From Methylobacterium oryzihabitans (GTDB lineage: Bacteria; Pseudomonadota; Alphaproteobacteria; Rhizobiales; Beijerinckiaceae), in NCBI RefSeq assembly GCF_004004555.2, contig NZ_SACP01000004.1, positions 186,001-250,000 of the forward strand: a stretch of 64,000 bases of DNA. Reading direction: 5' to 3'. Positions within the stretch are counted from its first letter, which is position 1; every line of letters starts with the position of its first letter. Made by a program: the position numbers and the translations under genes. A model generated the notes under the pieces. It saw only the letters and a list, made by a program, of their open reading frames with translations. It searched no databases and had not been told where the DNA came from. Positions 8,744 through 18,749 of the stretch are shown here, piece after piece.

Positions 8744-10819
8744 TCAGAGATCCCTGAACCCCTTCCCCTCCGCCGCCAGCCGCTCCAGCAGGGCCGACGG
8801 CTTGAAGTCGTCGCCGTACTCGGCCTGGTAGGCGCGCAGGCGCTCCAGCACCTTCGGCAGCCCGATCGTGTCGGCCCAGAACATCGGGCCGCCGCGATAG
8901 ACCGGCCAGCCGTAGCCGTTGATCCACACGATATCGATGTCGGAGGCGCGGATCGCCTTGCCCTCCTCCAGGATCTTCGCGCCCTCGTTGACCATCGGGT
9001 ACAGGCAGCGCTCCAGGATCTCCCCATCGGAGGCCGGCTTCTGGGCGACGCCCTGGCGGCCGGACACTTTGGCGATGATCTCCTCGGTGACCTTGGACGG
9101 CGTCGCCTTGCGGCTCGCGTCGTAGTCGTAGAAGCCGGCGCCGGTCTTCTGGCCGCGGCGGTCCAGTTCGCACAGCAGGTCGCGCACGGTCTCCGACTTG
9201 TTGGTCTCCCGGCTCCAGCCGATGTCGAGCCCGGCGAGGTCGATCATCGCGAACGGCCCCATCGGCAGGCCGAAATCCTGGATCACCCGGTCGACGTCCC
9301 AGGGCTTCACGCCCTCCAGCATCAGCCGGTTGGCCTCGCGCTGGCGCTGGGCGAGCATCCGGTTGCCGACGAAGCCGTGGCAGACGCCGACCAGCACCGC
9401 GATCTTGCCGACCTTGCGGCCGAGCTGCATCGCGGTGGCGATGACGTCCTTCTCGGTCTTCTCGCCGCGCACCACCTCCAGCAGCCGCATCACGTTGGCG
9501 GGCGAGAAGAAGTGCATCCCGATCACGTCGCCGGGCCGGCCGGTCATCGCCGCGATGGCGTCGATGTCGAGGTAGGAGGTGTTCGAGGCGAGGATCGCGC
9601 CGGGCTTGGCGATCCGGTCGAGCTTGGAGAAGATCTCCTTCTTGATCCCCATGTCCTCGAACACCGCCTCGATGACGAGGTCGCAGTCCCGCAGGGCCTC
9701 CAGGTCCAGGGTCGGGGTCAGGAGCCCCATCCGGGTCTCGACGTCCTCCGGCTTCAGGCGGCCCTTCTTCGCGGTGTTCTCGTAGTTGGTGCGGATGGTC
9801 TTGAGGCCGCGGTCGAGGGCGTCCTGGCGCGTCTCGACGATCGTCACCGGGATGCCGGCGTTGAGGAAGTTCATCGCGATGCCGCCGCCCATCGTGCCGG
9901 CGCCGATGACGCCGACCTTGTGGATCGGGCGGGGGGCCGTGTCCTCCGGCACGTCGGGGATCTTGGCGGTCTGGCGCTCGGCGAAGAAGACGTGGCGCTG
10001 CGCCGCCGACTGGGTGCCGGAGACGAGCTTGCCGAACTGCTCGCGCTCGAAGGCGAGGCCCTGCTCGAACGGCAGCCGGCAGGCGGCCTCGATGCAGGCG
10101 ATGCAGGCTTCCGGCGCCTCGAAGCCGCGCAGCTTGCGGGCGTTCTCCTTGCGGAAGGCGTCGAACAGGCCGGGATCGTCGCGTCCCTCCGCGATGCGGT
10201 CGTCGCGGTCGCGGATCCTGGTCAGCGGGCGCTTCTCCGCCACCACGCGCTCGGCGAAGGCGACCGCGTGGGCGACGAGCCCGTCCTCGGGGGCGAGGTC
10301 GTCGATCAGGCCCATCTCGGCGGCGGGCTTGGCGCCGATCGGGGCGCCGCCGACGATCACGTCGAGGGCCTTGCGCGGGCCGACGATGCGCGGCAGGCGC
10401 TGGGTGCCGCCCGCACCCGGCAGGATGCCGAGCTTCACCTCCGGCAGCCCGACCTTCGCCGAGGGCAAAGCCACCCGGTAGTGGCAGGCGAGCGCCGTCT
10501 CCAGCCCGCCGCCGAGCGCGTTGCCGTGGATCGCGGCGACGACCGGCTTCTGCACCGACTCGATCCGGTCGAGCAGGGCCGGCAGCGAGATCCCGCTCTG
10601 GGGCTTGCCGAATTCCGAGATGTCGGCTCCGGCCGAGAACATCCGCCCGCCGCCAGTGAGCACGATCGCGCTCACGGCCGGGTCGGCCGCGGCCTCGTCG
10701 AACGCCGCGCGCAGGGCTTCGCGCAGGGCCGAGCCGAGGGCGTTGACCGGGCCGGAGCGCATCGTGAGCACGACGACCGCGCCCTCGCGGCTCACGGAGA
10801 CGGGATTGTCCTGGGTCAT
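8744..10819 (-). CDS. fadB: Bifunctional enoyl-CoA hydratase / 3-hydroxyacyl-CoA dehydrogenase
   Basis: This protein performs the second and third steps of beta-oxidation in one chain of 691 residues. The N-terminal crotonase domain (about 1-190) has the oxyanion loop AIHGNALGGGLE with Glu107 and a second glutamate, E127, in GLPEVKLG. The dehydrogenase domain begins near residue 298 with the NAD motif GVIGAGTMGGG (303-313) and has the catalytic His436 in GMHFFSP; a duplicated C-terminal helical region follows. The ATG at 10817-10819 gives the proper N-terminus; the open frame extends 18 codons upstream. A repeat element lies on each side of the gene. Confidence 0.94.
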   Translation of the reverse strand: MTQDNPVSVSREGAVVVLTMRSGPVNALGSALREALRAAFDEAAADPAVSAIVLTGGGRMFSAGADISEFGKPQSGISLPALLDRIESVQKPVVAAIHGNALGGGLETALACHYRVALPSAKVGLPEVKLGILPGAGGTQRLPRIVGPRKALDVIVGGAPIGAKPAAEMGLIDDLAPEDGLVAHAVAFAERVVAEKRPLTRIRDRDDRIAEGRDDPGLFDAFRKENARKLRGFEAPEACIACIEAACRLPFEQGLAFEREQFGKLVSGTQSAAQRHVFFAERQTAKIPDVPEDTAPRPIHKVGVIGAGTMGGGIAMNFLNAGIPVTIVETRQDALDRGLKTIRTNYENTAKKGRLKPEDVETRMGLLTPTLDLEALRDCDLVIEAVFEDMGIKKEIFSKLDRIAKPGAILASNTSYLDIDAIAAMTGRPGDVIGMHFFSPANVMRLLEVVRGEKTEKDVIATAMQLGRKVGKIAVLVGVCHGFVGNRMLAQRQREANRLMLEGVKPWDVDRVIQDFGLPMGPFAMIDLAGLDIGWSRETNKSETVRDLLCELDRRGQKTGAGFYDYDASRKATPSKVTEEIIAKVSGRQGVAQKPASDGEILERCLYPMVNEGAKILEEGKAIRASDIDIVWINGYGWPVYRGGPMFWADTIGLPKVLERLRAYQAEYGDDFKPSALLERLAAEGKGFRDL

Positions 10820-10872
10820 GGAACGCTGGTCCTCCGGCGTGTGTGCGGAAATGGAGGGGCACCGCCGCCCCA

Positions 10873-11038
10873 CCCTCCCCCCTCTGCGGGGGAGGGTGGC
10901 GAGCGAAGCGAGCCGGGAGAGGGGAGCGCCGTTTCCGGAAAGGTCTGAGCCTTTCTGACAGGCGCCACGTCCGGCACCGTCGCGGTCCCCTCTCCCGCCC
11001 GGCTCCGCCGGGCACCCTCCCCCGCGGAGGGGGGAGGG
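10873..11038. repeat. 166-bp palindromic intergenic element, copy B
   Basis: Same orientation as copy A: arms of about 55 bp around a core with GTTTCCGGAAAGG and GTCCGGCACCGTCGCG. It lies between the thiolase gene and the fused hydratase/dehydrogenase gene, so the latter is bracketed by two copies. Confidence 0.85.
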
Positions 11039-11065
11039 CTAAGGCGGCGTCCCGCCCCTCCCCCC

Positions 11066-12268
11066 TCAGAAAATCTCGAACAATCCGGCAGCACCCATGC
11101 CGCCGCCGACGCACATCGTCACCACCCCGTACTTGGCGCCGCGGCGGCGGCCTTCCAGCAGGATGTGGCCGGTCATCCGCGCGCCCGACATGCCGTAGGG
11201 ATGGCCGATCGAGATCGCGCCGCCGTCGACGTTGAGGCGCTCGTCCGGGATGCCGAGGCGATCGCGGCAGTACAGCACCTGCGAGGCGAACGCCTCGTTC
11301 AGCTCCCACAGGTCGATGTCCTCGACCGAGAGGCCGTGCTGCGCGAGCAGCTTGGGCACCGCGAAGACCGGGCCGATGCCCATCTCGTCGGGGTTGCAGC
11401 CGGCGACCGCCATGCCGCGATAGGCGCCGAGCGGCGTCAGGCCGCGGCGCTCGGCCTCGCGGGCCTCCATCAGCACGCAGGCCGAGGCCCCGTCGGAGAG
11501 CTGGCTGGCGTTGCCGGCGGTGACGAAGCGGCCCTGAGCGATGCGCTGGCCGTCCTTGAACACCGGCTTCAAGGCGGCGAGATCCTCCAGCCGGGTCTGC
11601 GGCCGGTTGCCCTCGTCCTGCGACAGGGTGATCTCCCGCGACGAGGTCTCGCCGGTCGCCTTGTCGGCGACGCTCATCCGGGTCGTGATCGGCACGATCT
11701 CGTCGGCGAAGCGCCCGGCCGCCTGGGCCTCGGCGGTGCGGCGCTGCGAGCGCAGGGCATACTCGTCCTGGGCCTCGCGGCTGATGCCGTAGCGGTCGGC
11801 CACCGTCTCGGCGGTCTCGATCATCGTCATGTAGATCGCCGGGACGTGCTCGACGAGCCAGGGATCGGCGCCGCGGAAGCGGTTGATCTTGTCGTTCTGC
11901 ACGAGCGAGATCGATTCCAGCCCGCCGCCGACCGCGACGTCGAGCCCGTCGCTCACGATCTCCTTGGCGGCGGTGGCGATCGCCATCAGGCCGGACGCGC
12001 ATTGCCGGTCGAGGCTCATGCCCGCCACGGTCTCGGGCAGGCCGGCGCGCAGGGCCGCCTGCCGGGCGACGTTGCCGCCGGTCGAGCCCTGCTGGAGTGC
12101 CGCGCCCATCACCACGTCGCCGATCTCGGCCGGGTCGATGCCGGCCCGCTGCACCGCCGCCGCGATGGCATGGCCGCCGAGCGCCTGTCCCTGGGTGTCG
12201 TTGAAGGCGCCCCGGTACGCCTTGCCGATGGGCGTGCGCGCGGTCGCGACGATGACGGCTTCCCGCAT
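11066..12268 (-). CDS. Acetyl-CoA acyltransferase / thiolase
   Basis: This is a thiolase of 400 residues, the last step of beta-oxidation, cleaving 3-ketoacyl-CoA (or, in reverse, condensing acetyl-CoA). All catalytic residues are present: nucleophile C90 in [11 protein letters not shown]356 in [13 protein letters not shown], and C386 in [12 protein letters not shown]. The N-terminus [20 protein letters not shown] is standard; the frame is open 56 codons further upstream without homology. It is the first gene of the minus-strand acyl-CoA block, divergent from the SDR gene with 218 bp between them. Confidence 0.95.
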   Translation of the reverse strand: MREAVIVATARTPIGKAYRGAFNDTQGQALGGHAIAAAVQRAGIDPAEIGDVVMGAALQQGSTGGNVARQAALRAGLPETVAGMSLDRQCASGLMAIATAAKEIVSDGLDVAVGGGLESISLVQNDKINRFRGADPWLVEHVPAIYMTMIETAETVADRYGISREAQDEYALRSQRRTAEAQAAGRFADEIVPITTRMSVADKATGETSSREITLSQDEGNRPQTRLEDLAALKPVFKDGQRIAQGRFVTAGNASQLSDGASACVLMEAREAERRGLTPLGAYRGMAVAGCNPDEMGIGPVFAVPKLLAQHGLSVEDIDLWELNEAFASQVLYCRDRLGIPDERLNVDGGAISIGHPYGMSGARMTGHILLEGRRRGAKYGVVTMCVGGGMGAAGLFEIF

Positions 12269-12400
12269 CTCGGGTCTCCTCCGTGGAAACGCCGGCCCGT
12301 TCGGGTCCGGTCTCGGCTTTGCGCCATTATCGTGGATCCGGTATGGCGCCGCAAGAGCCACCGAACCTTGAGCAAACACCCCAGGCCGAGCGCCGTCCGG

Positions 12401-12420
12401 CCGCGTTTTCGAAAACGCGG
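12401..12420. promoter_or_regulatory. 20-bp perfect palindrome in a divergent promoter region
   Basis: CCGCGTTTTCGAAAACGCGG is a perfect 20-bp palindrome. It lies 66 bp upstream of the SDR start and 132 bp upstream of the thiolase start, in the gap that must hold both divergent promoters of the acyl-CoA block. Its length and symmetry suit a TetR- or GntR-type dimer, but no regulator gene is nearby and the assignment is inferred. Confidence 0.45.
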
Positions 12421-12486
12421 CTTGCTTAAATCGCATTCAGGGCTAAGGTCCCCCAAAAGGCAAGACCTGATTTCGGGAGGAAGGGC

Positions 12487-13254
12487 ATGTCGCTGTTCGA
12501 TCTGTCCGGCCGCGTCGCCGTCGTCACCGGCTCGTCGCGGGGCATCGGGCGGGCCATCGCCGAGCGGCTGGCCGAGCACGGGGCGCGGGTCGTGGTGTCC
12601 TCCCGCAAGGAGGAGGCGTGCCGGGCCGTCGCCGACGCCATCAACGCCCGCCACGGCGAGGGCCGCGCCGACGTGGTCGCCGCCAGCATCTCGTCGAAGC
12701 CGGACCTGGAGCGGCTGGTCCGCACCACCGAGGAACGCCACGGCCGCATCGACGTCCTGGTCTGCAACGCCGCCAGCAATCCCTATTACGGGCCGATGAG
12801 CGGCATCGCCGACGAGCAGTTCCGCAAGATCCTCGACAACAACGTCGTCGCCAGCAACTGGCTGGTGAGCTTCGCGGCCCCCGGCATGGTCGCCCGGCGC
12901 GACGGCGCGATCATCCTGGTCTCGTCGGTCGGCGGGCTGAAGGGGTCGGGGGTGATCGGCGCCTACAACGTGTCGAAGGCCGCCGACTTCCAGCTCGCCC
13001 GCAACCTCGCGGTCGAACTCGGGCCGCACAACGTGCGGGTGAACTGCATCGCGCCGGGCCTCGTCCAGACCGACTTCGCCCGCGCCCTGTGGGAGAACCC
13101 GCAGACCCGCGAGGCGTATCTGTCGCGCACGCCGCTCGCCCGGATCGGCCAGCCCGACGAGATCGCCGGCGCCGCGGTGTTCCTGGCGAGCCCCGCCGGC
13201 GCGTTCATGACCGGGCAGAGCATCGTGATCGACGGCGGCCAGACCATCACCTGA
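12487..13254 (+). CDS. SDR family oxidoreductase
   Basis: This is a classical short-chain dehydrogenase/reductase of 255 residues, NAD(P)-dependent. The cofactor motif TGSSRGIG is at 14-21, CNAAS is at about 93-97, and the catalytic Ser146/147, Tyr160 and Lys164 (YNVSK) are all present. The C-terminus MTGQSIVIDGGQTIT is typical. The start follows a strong Shine-Dalgarno sequence, GGGAGGAAGG. The substrate is unknown; the setting next to an acyl-CoA ligase and beta-oxidation genes suggests a hydroxyacyl or cyclic alcohol/ketone substrate. It is followed 45 bp later by the ligase. Confidence 0.93.
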   Translation: MSLFDLSGRVAVVTGSSRGIGRAIAERLAEHGARVVVSSRKEEACRAVADAINARHGEGRADVVAASISSKPDLERLVRTTEERHGRIDVLVCNAASNPYYGPMSGIADEQFRKILDNNVVASNWLVSFAAPGMVARRDGAIILVSSVGGLKGSGVIGAYNVSKAADFQLARNLAVELGPHNVRVNCIAPGLVQTDFARALWENPQTREAYLSRTPLARIGQPDEIAGAAVFLASPAGAFMTGQSIVIDGGQTIT

Positions 13255-13299
13255 GCGGCTTCGCGGCCCCCGATCCCCTCCCCCTCCGCGAGCCCGTCG

Positions 13300-15027
13300 A
13301 TGACCAAACCGTCCGCTCCTCCCCACCCGTCCTGGCCCGCGATCTCCTTCGCCGACGCGACCGCGCGGCTGACCGCGCCGGGCTCGCCCTTCGCGGTGAC
13401 CGAGGCGGTGATCCGCGGCGTGCCGACCCGGGTCTGGACCGCCGCGCCGCCGACCCTGCGCGACGTGTTCCTCGCCGGGCGGGCCCACGGCGACAGGACG
13501 TTCCTCGTCTACGAGGACGACCGGGCGACGTTCGAGGGGTTCGCCCGCGCCGTGCTGGCGCTCGCCGCCGACCTGATCCGCGACGGGCTCAAGCCCGGCG
13601 ACCGGGTCGCGATCGCGATGCGCAACCTGCCGGAATGGCCGGTGGCGTTCTTCGCCACGATTCTCGCCGGCGGCATCGCCACGCCGCTCAATGCGTGGTG
13701 GACCGGGCCGGAACTCGACCACGGCCTGACCGATTCCGGTGCCGGCGTCGCGATCGTCGACGGCGAGCGCTGGGAGCGGATCGCCGGGCGCCGGCACCTC
13801 TACCCGGAGCTGCGCCGGGTGCTGGTCGCCCGCGCGGCGCCGGACGGGGTCGAAGCCCTGGAGGGCGTGATCGGCCCGGTCGCCGCCTGGGGCGACCTGC
13901 CGGAGGGCGGGGTGCCGGAGATCGCCCTCGACCCGGACGGCCCGGCCACCCTGTTCTACACCTCGGGCACCACCGGCCGCTCCAAGGGCGCGGTCGGCAC
14001 ACACCGCAACGGCGCCTGCGCGGTGCTGGCCCATCCCTATTCCCTCGCCCGCTCGCTGCTGCGCCGCGGGCAGGCGCTGCCGGCGCCCGATCCGGCCGCG
14101 CCCCAGAAGGTGTCGCTGGTCTCGGTGCCGTTCTTCCACGTCACCGGCTGCTTCGCGACGCTGGTCACCGGGCTCTACCGGGGCTCGCGCCTCGTGCTGA
14201 TGCGGCGCTGGGACCTCGCGACGGCGCTCGGCCTGATCGAGCGCGAGCGCTGCACCAGCGCCGGCGGGGTGCCGACCATCGCCTGGCAGCTCCTCGACGG
14301 GCGCGAGGCCGGAACCCACGACCTGTCGTCGCTGGAGAGCATCAGCTACGGCGGCGCCCCCGCCCCGGCCGAGCTGGTGCGCCGCCTGCGCGCCGCCTTC
14401 CCGCACGCCGTGCCGGCGACCGGCTGGGGCATGACCGAGACCTCGGGCACCTTCACCCACCATCAGGCCGAGGATTACGTCCACCATCCCGACAGTTGCG
14501 GGCCGCCGCTGCCGGTCTGCGAGGCGCGGATCACCGATCCCCTCGGCGCGCCGCTCGCCCCGGGCGAGGTCGGCGACCTGTGGGTCAAGGGCCCGAACGT
14601 GGTCGCGGGTTACTGGCGCCGCCCCGAGGACACCGCCGCGACCTTCCGCGACGGCTGGCTCCTCACCGGCGACCTCGCCCGGATGGACCGGGAGGGCTTC
14701 GTCACCATCGTCGACCGCGCCAAGGACATGCTGATCCGCGGCGGCGAGAACATCTATTGCGGCGAGGTCGAGAACGCCCTGCACGAGCACCCGTCGGTGG
14801 TCGACGCCGCCGTGGTGGCGATCCCGCACCCGACCCTCGGCGAGGAGCCCGGCGCCATCGTCGCCCTCGGCCGCGGCCAGACGGCGAGCGAGGCGGAGCT
14901 GCGCGCCTTCGTCGCCGAGCGCCTCGCCGCGTTCAAGGTTCCGGTGCGGATCCTGCTCCACGACGAGATCCTGCCGCGCAACGCCAACGGCAAGATCCTG
15001 AAGAGCGAGCTGCGCAAGCTGTTCTGA
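13300..15027 (+). CDS. AMP-forming acyl-CoA synthetase (ligase)
   Basis: This is an ANL-superfamily enzyme that activates a carboxylic acid with ATP and CoA. The phosphate-binding loop YTSGTTGRSKG lies at 220-230 and GWGMTET follows in the middle. LTGDLARMDREGF holds the hinge-side aspartate, and the C-terminal NANGKILK has the catalytic lysine near 565. The length, 575 residues, is normal. Together with the SDR and the divergent beta-oxidation genes it provides the entry step of a catabolic route; the acid itself cannot be deduced. Confidence 0.93.
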   Translation: MTKPSAPPHPSWPAISFADATARLTAPGSPFAVTEAVIRGVPTRVWTAAPPTLRDVFLAGRAHGDRTFLVYEDDRATFEGFARAVLALAADLIRDGLKPGDRVAIAMRNLPEWPVAFFATILAGGIATPLNAWWTGPELDHGLTDSGAGVAIVDGERWERIAGRRHLYPELRRVLVARAAPDGVEALEGVIGPVAAWGDLPEGGVPEIALDPDGPATLFYTSGTTGRSKGAVGTHRNGACAVLAHPYSLARSLLRRGQALPAPDPAAPQKVSLVSVPFFHVTGCFATLVTGLYRGSRLVLMRRWDLATALGLIERERCTSAGGVPTIAWQLLDGREAGTHDLSSLESISYGGAPAPAELVRRLRAAFPHAVPATGWGMTETSGTFTHHQAEDYVHHPDSCGPPLPVCEARITDPLGAPLAPGEVGDLWVKGPNVVAGYWRRPEDTAATFRDGWLLTGDLARMDREGFVTIVDRAKDMLIRGGENIYCGEVENALHEHPSVVDAAVVAIPHPTLGEEPGAIVALGRGQTASEAELRAFVAERLAAFKVPVRILLHDEILPRNANGKILKSELRKLF

Positions 15028-15114
15028 GAGCGGATGCCGCGACCTGTTGCATTCGCTTCCGTCGTTGGGCCCGGTCCGGAGGTCCATCCGTTCACGAAGA
15101 AGCCGCCGCACCAA

Positions 15115-15279
15115 CCCTCCCCCCTCTGCGGGGGAGGGTGCTCCACGGAGTGGGGCGGGAGAGGGGACCGCGACGGTGCCGGAGGTGGCGCCCGTCATCA
15201 CGGTTGCGCCTTTTCCGGAAGCGGCATCCCCTCTCCCGGCTCGCTCCGCTCGCCACCCTCCCCCGCAGAGAGGGGAGGG
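15115..15279. repeat. 166-bp palindromic intergenic element, copy C (inverted)
   Basis: This is the same element in the opposite orientation to copies A and B: the core reads CTTCCGGAAAAGG and CTCCGGCACCGTCGCG only on the minus strand. It lies between the acyl-CoA ligase gene and the M23 peptidase gene and fills most of that 287-bp gap. Confidence 0.85.
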
Positions 15280-15314
15280 TCGGGGTTGCGCCATCAGGTC
15301 GGCCGGCAGCCACG

Positions 15315-17354
15315 ATGACACGGTGGCTCGACAACGCCGAGATCGCGACTTCGGCCATTCGCCAGAAGAGCCGATCGGACGCCTCCGAGCACGGCTCGAA
15401 CAGGCCCCCGAGCCCGGCCCGGTCGCAAAACCGTCACGGTTGTCCTGTGTCAGACCCCGGTCGCCGTAGCCAGGATCGCCGAGTGTTCGCCGAAGACGCC
15501 CCCTCCGCCCGCCCGGCCGCCCCACCCCGGCAGGCGGTGAGCCTGCGCTGGCTCGCCGGGTGCCTGCTGACGGGCATCGCCGGCGCGGGCCTGCTCGGCG
15601 CCGCCCTGGCGCTGGCGGTGTCGGGCGAGACCGAGGTGGCGCCGCCGGAGCGGGCGGCGTGGCGCCAGGACGCCGCCGCGGAGAACGCGGCCGAGGACGG
15701 CCGCCACGGCGACGGCGCCCGCAAGGGCGACCGCCTGATGCGCGAGGCGATGACGGTCGCCGCCAAGCAGAGCTTCCGCGCCCCGGTCACCGAGCGGGTC
15801 GGCGAGCGCGAGGTGATCCGCAACCACGCCTACGTCCAGGTCGCCACCGACCTGTCGGCGCGCCCGCCCGACGAGCCGGTGCCGCCCTTCGACCCGATGC
15901 GCAGCGGCGCCGCGCCCGAGGCGATGCCGCCCGACGACGGCACCGATCCGGCCGAGACCGCCGTCACCCTCACCCGCTCCCCCCTCGCCGGGGACGAGGC
16001 GGGCGAAGACGCCCCCGCCCTGACCGAGGCCGAGGTCGACGCCGTGGTCGCCGAGGCGGAACGGGCCGCGGGCGGCACCCTGCCGCTCCTCCCGGCCGAG
16101 CGGCTGCTGTCGCGGGCGTTGCGGGCCGGGCTGCCCGCCCCGGGCGTGCCGGAACCCGAGGCCGCCTTCGGCTCGATCGAGGTCCGGATCCTGCCCGAGA
16201 ACCTCACCGAGGTGCCCGAGAACCCGACCGAGGCCGCCCCGCTGGTCGAGGAGCGCGACGTCGTGCTCGGCAGGGACGAGACCCTGGAAGCGGTGCTGCG
16301 GGCCAACGGCGCCGCGGCCGGACGGATCGCCGCAATCCTGCCGGTGCTCAGCGCCCGCGCCCGCGGCGAACTGGAGGAGGGCCAGCACCTGCGCCTGCTG
16401 CTGGGCCCGGAGGGCGAGGGGCGCGCGATCCAGCGGGTGACGCTCTACGGCGAGGCCGGGATCGAGGAGATCGTGGCGATGAACGACCGCGGCCGTTTCG
16501 TCTCGGTCGCGCCGCCCCGGGCCGGGACCGAGGCGGCGCGGGACGACGACGACGATGCCGGCGGCGCGACCCTGTACGAGAGCCTCTACGGCGCCGGGCT
16601 GAGGAACGGCGTGCCGCGCCCGATCATCGAGGAACTGGTCCTGGCGCTGGCCTACGGCACCGACCTGCAGCAGCGGGTGGCCTCCGGCGACCGGGTCGAG
16701 ATGCTGTTCACCGAGGACGAGGACAGCCGGCCCGAACTGGTCTTCGCCGCCCTGCGCCTGCACGGCGACACCCAGGCGCTGTACCGCTACCGGGTGCCCG
16801 GCACCGGCGAGGTCGACTACCTCGACGCCCACGGGCGCTCCAGCCGCAAGTTCCTGATGCGCCGGCCGGTGGCGGACGGGCGGATCAGCTCGCCGTTCGG
16901 CGCGCGCTACCACCCGATCCTCGGCTATCTGCGGCCGCACAACGGCGTCGACTGGGCCGCCACCCGCGGCACGCCGATCATGGCGACCGGCGACGGCACG
17001 ATCCTGTCGGCCGGGGCGCGCTCGGGCTACGGCAACCGGGTCGAGATCCAGCACGCCAACGGCTATACCAGCGCCTACAACCACATGGCCCGCATCGCCC
17101 GCGGCGTCGCCCCGGGCGCCCGCGTCCGCCTCGGGCAGGTGATCGGCGGCGTCGGCACCACCGGCCTGTCGACCGGGCCGCACGTCCACTACGAGGTGAC
17201 GATCAACGGCCGCTTCGTCGACCCGATGAAGATCCGCCTGCCGAGCGCCCGCGAGCTCGCCGGCCCGGCCCTCGCGGCGTTCCGGCAGGCCGAGGAGCAG
17301 GTCGACGCCCTGCGCCGCAGCCACGGCGCCAAGGCGGTGGCGGCGCGGATCTGA
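15315..17354 (+). CDS. M23 (LytM-type) metallopeptidase, membrane-anchored
   Basis: This is a probable periplasmic murein endopeptidase anchored by an N-terminal membrane helix ([20 protein letters not shown]). The C-terminal peptidase domain carries the zinc-site motifs [17 protein letters not shown] (HxxxxxxxxHxxxD type) and GPHVHYEV. The long middle region is acidic and proline-rich, leading into an OapA/LysM-like segment around [16 protein letters not shown]. The start is uncertain: an ATG at 15315 gives 679 residues, while a GTG at 15447 gives 635 and places the helix nearer the N-terminus. Neither has a clear ribosome-binding site. Confidence 0.88.
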   Translation: MTRWLDNAEIATSAIRQKSRSDASEHGSNRPPSPARSQNRHGCPVSDPGRRSQDRRVFAEDAPSARPAAPPRQAVSLRWLAGCLLTGIAGAGLLGAALALAVSGETEVAPPERAAWRQDAAAENAAEDGRHGDGARKGDRLMREAMTVAAKQSFRAPVTERVGEREVIRNHAYVQVATDLSARPPDEPVPPFDPMRSGAAPEAMPPDDGTDPAETAVTLTRSPLAGDEAGEDAPALTEAEVDAVVAEAERAAGGTLPLLPAERLLSRALRAGLPAPGVPEPEAAFGSIEVRILPENLTEVPENPTEAAPLVEERDVVLGRDETLEAVLRANGAAAGRIAAILPVLSARARGELEEGQHLRLLLGPEGEGRAIQRVTLYGEAGIEEIVAMNDRGRFVSVAPPRAGTEAARDDDDDAGGATLYESLYGAGLRNGVPRPIIEELVLALAYGTDLQQRVASGDRVEMLFTEDEDSRPELVFAALRLHGDTQALYRYRVPGTGEVDYLDAHGRSSRKFLMRRPVADGRISSPFGARYHPILGYLRPHNGVDWAATRGTPIMATGDGTILSAGARSGYGNRVEIQHANGYTSAYNHMARIARGVAPGARVRLGQVIGGVGTTGLSTGPHVHYEVTINGRFVDPMKIRLPSARELAGPALAAFRQAEEQVDALRRSHGAKAVAARI

Positions 17355-17409
17355 GCCGCGGGTGACGCCGCCGCGGCGAGCGCGTAGTCTCGCCGCGAGG
17401 AGACGCGGC

Positions 17410-18078
17410 ATGGCGCACGACCCGGGCCCGCACGAGCCCCATCACCACCCCCACGCGGATCACGACCACGGGCACGACCACCCGCATCACGGCAGCGCGC
17501 TGTCGCCGATGGAGCTGCGGGTGCGGGCGCTCGAATCGATCCTGGTCGAGAAGGGCTACGTCGAGCCCGCCGCGATGGACGCCCTGATCGAGACCTACGA
17601 GACCCGGATCGGCCCGCGCAACGGCGCCCGGGTGGTGGCCCGGGCCTGGGTCGATCCGGCCTACCGCGAGCGGCTGCTCGCCGACGGCACGGCGGCGATC
17701 CGCGAACTCGGCATCGGCGGCCGCGGCGGCGAGCACATGGTCGTGGTCGCCAACACCCCCGAGGAGCACAACCTCGTCGTCTGCACCCTGTGCTCCTGCT
17801 ATCCCTGGCCGGTACTGGGCCTGCCGCCAGTCTGGTACAAGTCGCCGCCCTACCGCTCGCGGGCGGTGATCGACCCGCGCGGCGTGCTGGAGGAATTCGG
17901 CGTCGCGCTGCCGGCCACCACCCGCATCCGGGTGTGGGACTCGACCGCCGAGCTGCGCTTCATGGTGCTGCCGATGCGGCCCGAGGGCACAGAGGACCTC
18001 GACGAGGCGGCGCTCGCCGACCTCGTGACCCGCGACGCGATGATCGGCACCGGGCTGCCGCAGGGAGGCCGGGCATGA
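17410..18078 (+). CDS. nthA: Nitrile hydratase alpha subunit, cobalt type, His-rich N-terminus
   Basis: Nitrile hydratase converts nitriles to amides, and the alpha subunit carries the metal. The metal-binding claw is VCTLCSC with C125, C128, S129 and C130; a Thr after the first Cys marks the cobalt class (iron enzymes have Ser). The 222-residue protein is otherwise family-typical ([40 protein letters not shown]). The first 27 residues contain 12 histidines, a possible metal-collecting segment; shorter His-rich starts are known in other cobalt-type enzymes. Its stop overlaps the beta start (ATGA). The chosen ATG at 17410 begins [10 protein letters not shown]. Confidence 0.95.
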   Translation: MAHDPGPHEPHHHPHADHDHGHDHPHHGSALSPMELRVRALESILVEKGYVEPAAMDALIETYETRIGPRNGARVVARAWVDPAYRERLLADGTAAIRELGIGGRGGEHMVVVANTPEEHNLVVCTLCSCYPWPVLGLPPVWYKSPPYRSRAVIDPRGVLEEFGVALPATTRIRVWDSTAELRFMVLPMRPEGTEDLDEAALADLVTRDAMIGTGLPQGGRA

Positions 18079-18749
18079 ACGGCGGCCAGGATCTCGGCGG
18101 GATGCACGGCTTCGGGCCGGTGGCGCCGGAGGCCGACGAGCCGCGCTTCCACGCCGAGTGGGAGCGCCGGGTCTTCGCCCTCGCGATGGCGATGGGCTTC
18201 ACCGGCGCCTGGAACCTCGACGCCAGCCGCGCCGCCCGCGAATCGCTCAACCCCGGCGAGTACATGCTGGCGAGCTACTACGAGATCTGGTTCCGCGCCC
18301 TGGAGAAGCAGGTGCTGGCCCACGGCCTCGTCGAGGGCGCCGAGCTGTCGGCCGGCGCCGCCCTGGCGCCGCCCGCCCCGGTCGCCCGGGTGCTCCACGC
18401 CGAGCAGGTCGCGCCGCTCTTCGCCCGCGGCTTCCCGAGCGACCGCGAGCAGCCGGGCCCGGCCCGCTTCGCCGTCGGTGACGAGGTGAGCGCGAAGACG
18501 ATCAACCCGACCGGCCATACCCGCCTGCCGCGCTACGTCCGCGGCCGCACCGGCACGGTCGAGCGGGTGCACGGCGCCTTCGTGTTTCCCGACACCAACG
18601 CCGACCTCGCCGGCGAGGCGCCGCAATGGCTCTACACCGTGCGGTTCTCCGGCCTGGAACTCTGGGGCGAGGATGCCGATCCGGGCCTCACCGTCTCGGT
18701 CGGCGCCTTCGAGAGCTACCTCGAACCGGCCCGCAGGCGCGCCGCGTGA
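18075..18749 (+). CDS. nthB: Nitrile hydratase beta subunit
   Basis: The beta subunit pairs with NthA to close the active site. At 224 residues it begins [16 protein letters not shown], the usual start of the family, has the long helical N-terminal half, and ends in the SH3-like barrel with [20 protein letters not shown] and [15 protein letters not shown]. Its start overlaps the alpha stop by 4 bp and its stop overlaps the accessory gene start by 4 bp, so all three are co-translated. Confidence 0.95.
   Translation: MNGGQDLGGMHGFGPVAPEADEPRFHAEWERRVFALAMAMGFTGAWNLDASRAARESLNPGEYMLASYYEIWFRALEKQVLAHGLVEGAELSAGAALAPPAPVARVLHAEQVAPLFARGFPSDREQPGPARFAVGDEVSAKTINPTGHTRLPRYVRGRTGTVERVHGAFVFPDTNADLAGEAPQWLYTVRFSGLELWGEDADPGLTVSVGAFESYLEPARRRAA

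Noticed and set aside
8285-10948. 887-codon plus-strand open frame
   Set aside because: Antisense to the dehydrogenase and fused hydratase genes and running through a repeat element; no domain pattern.
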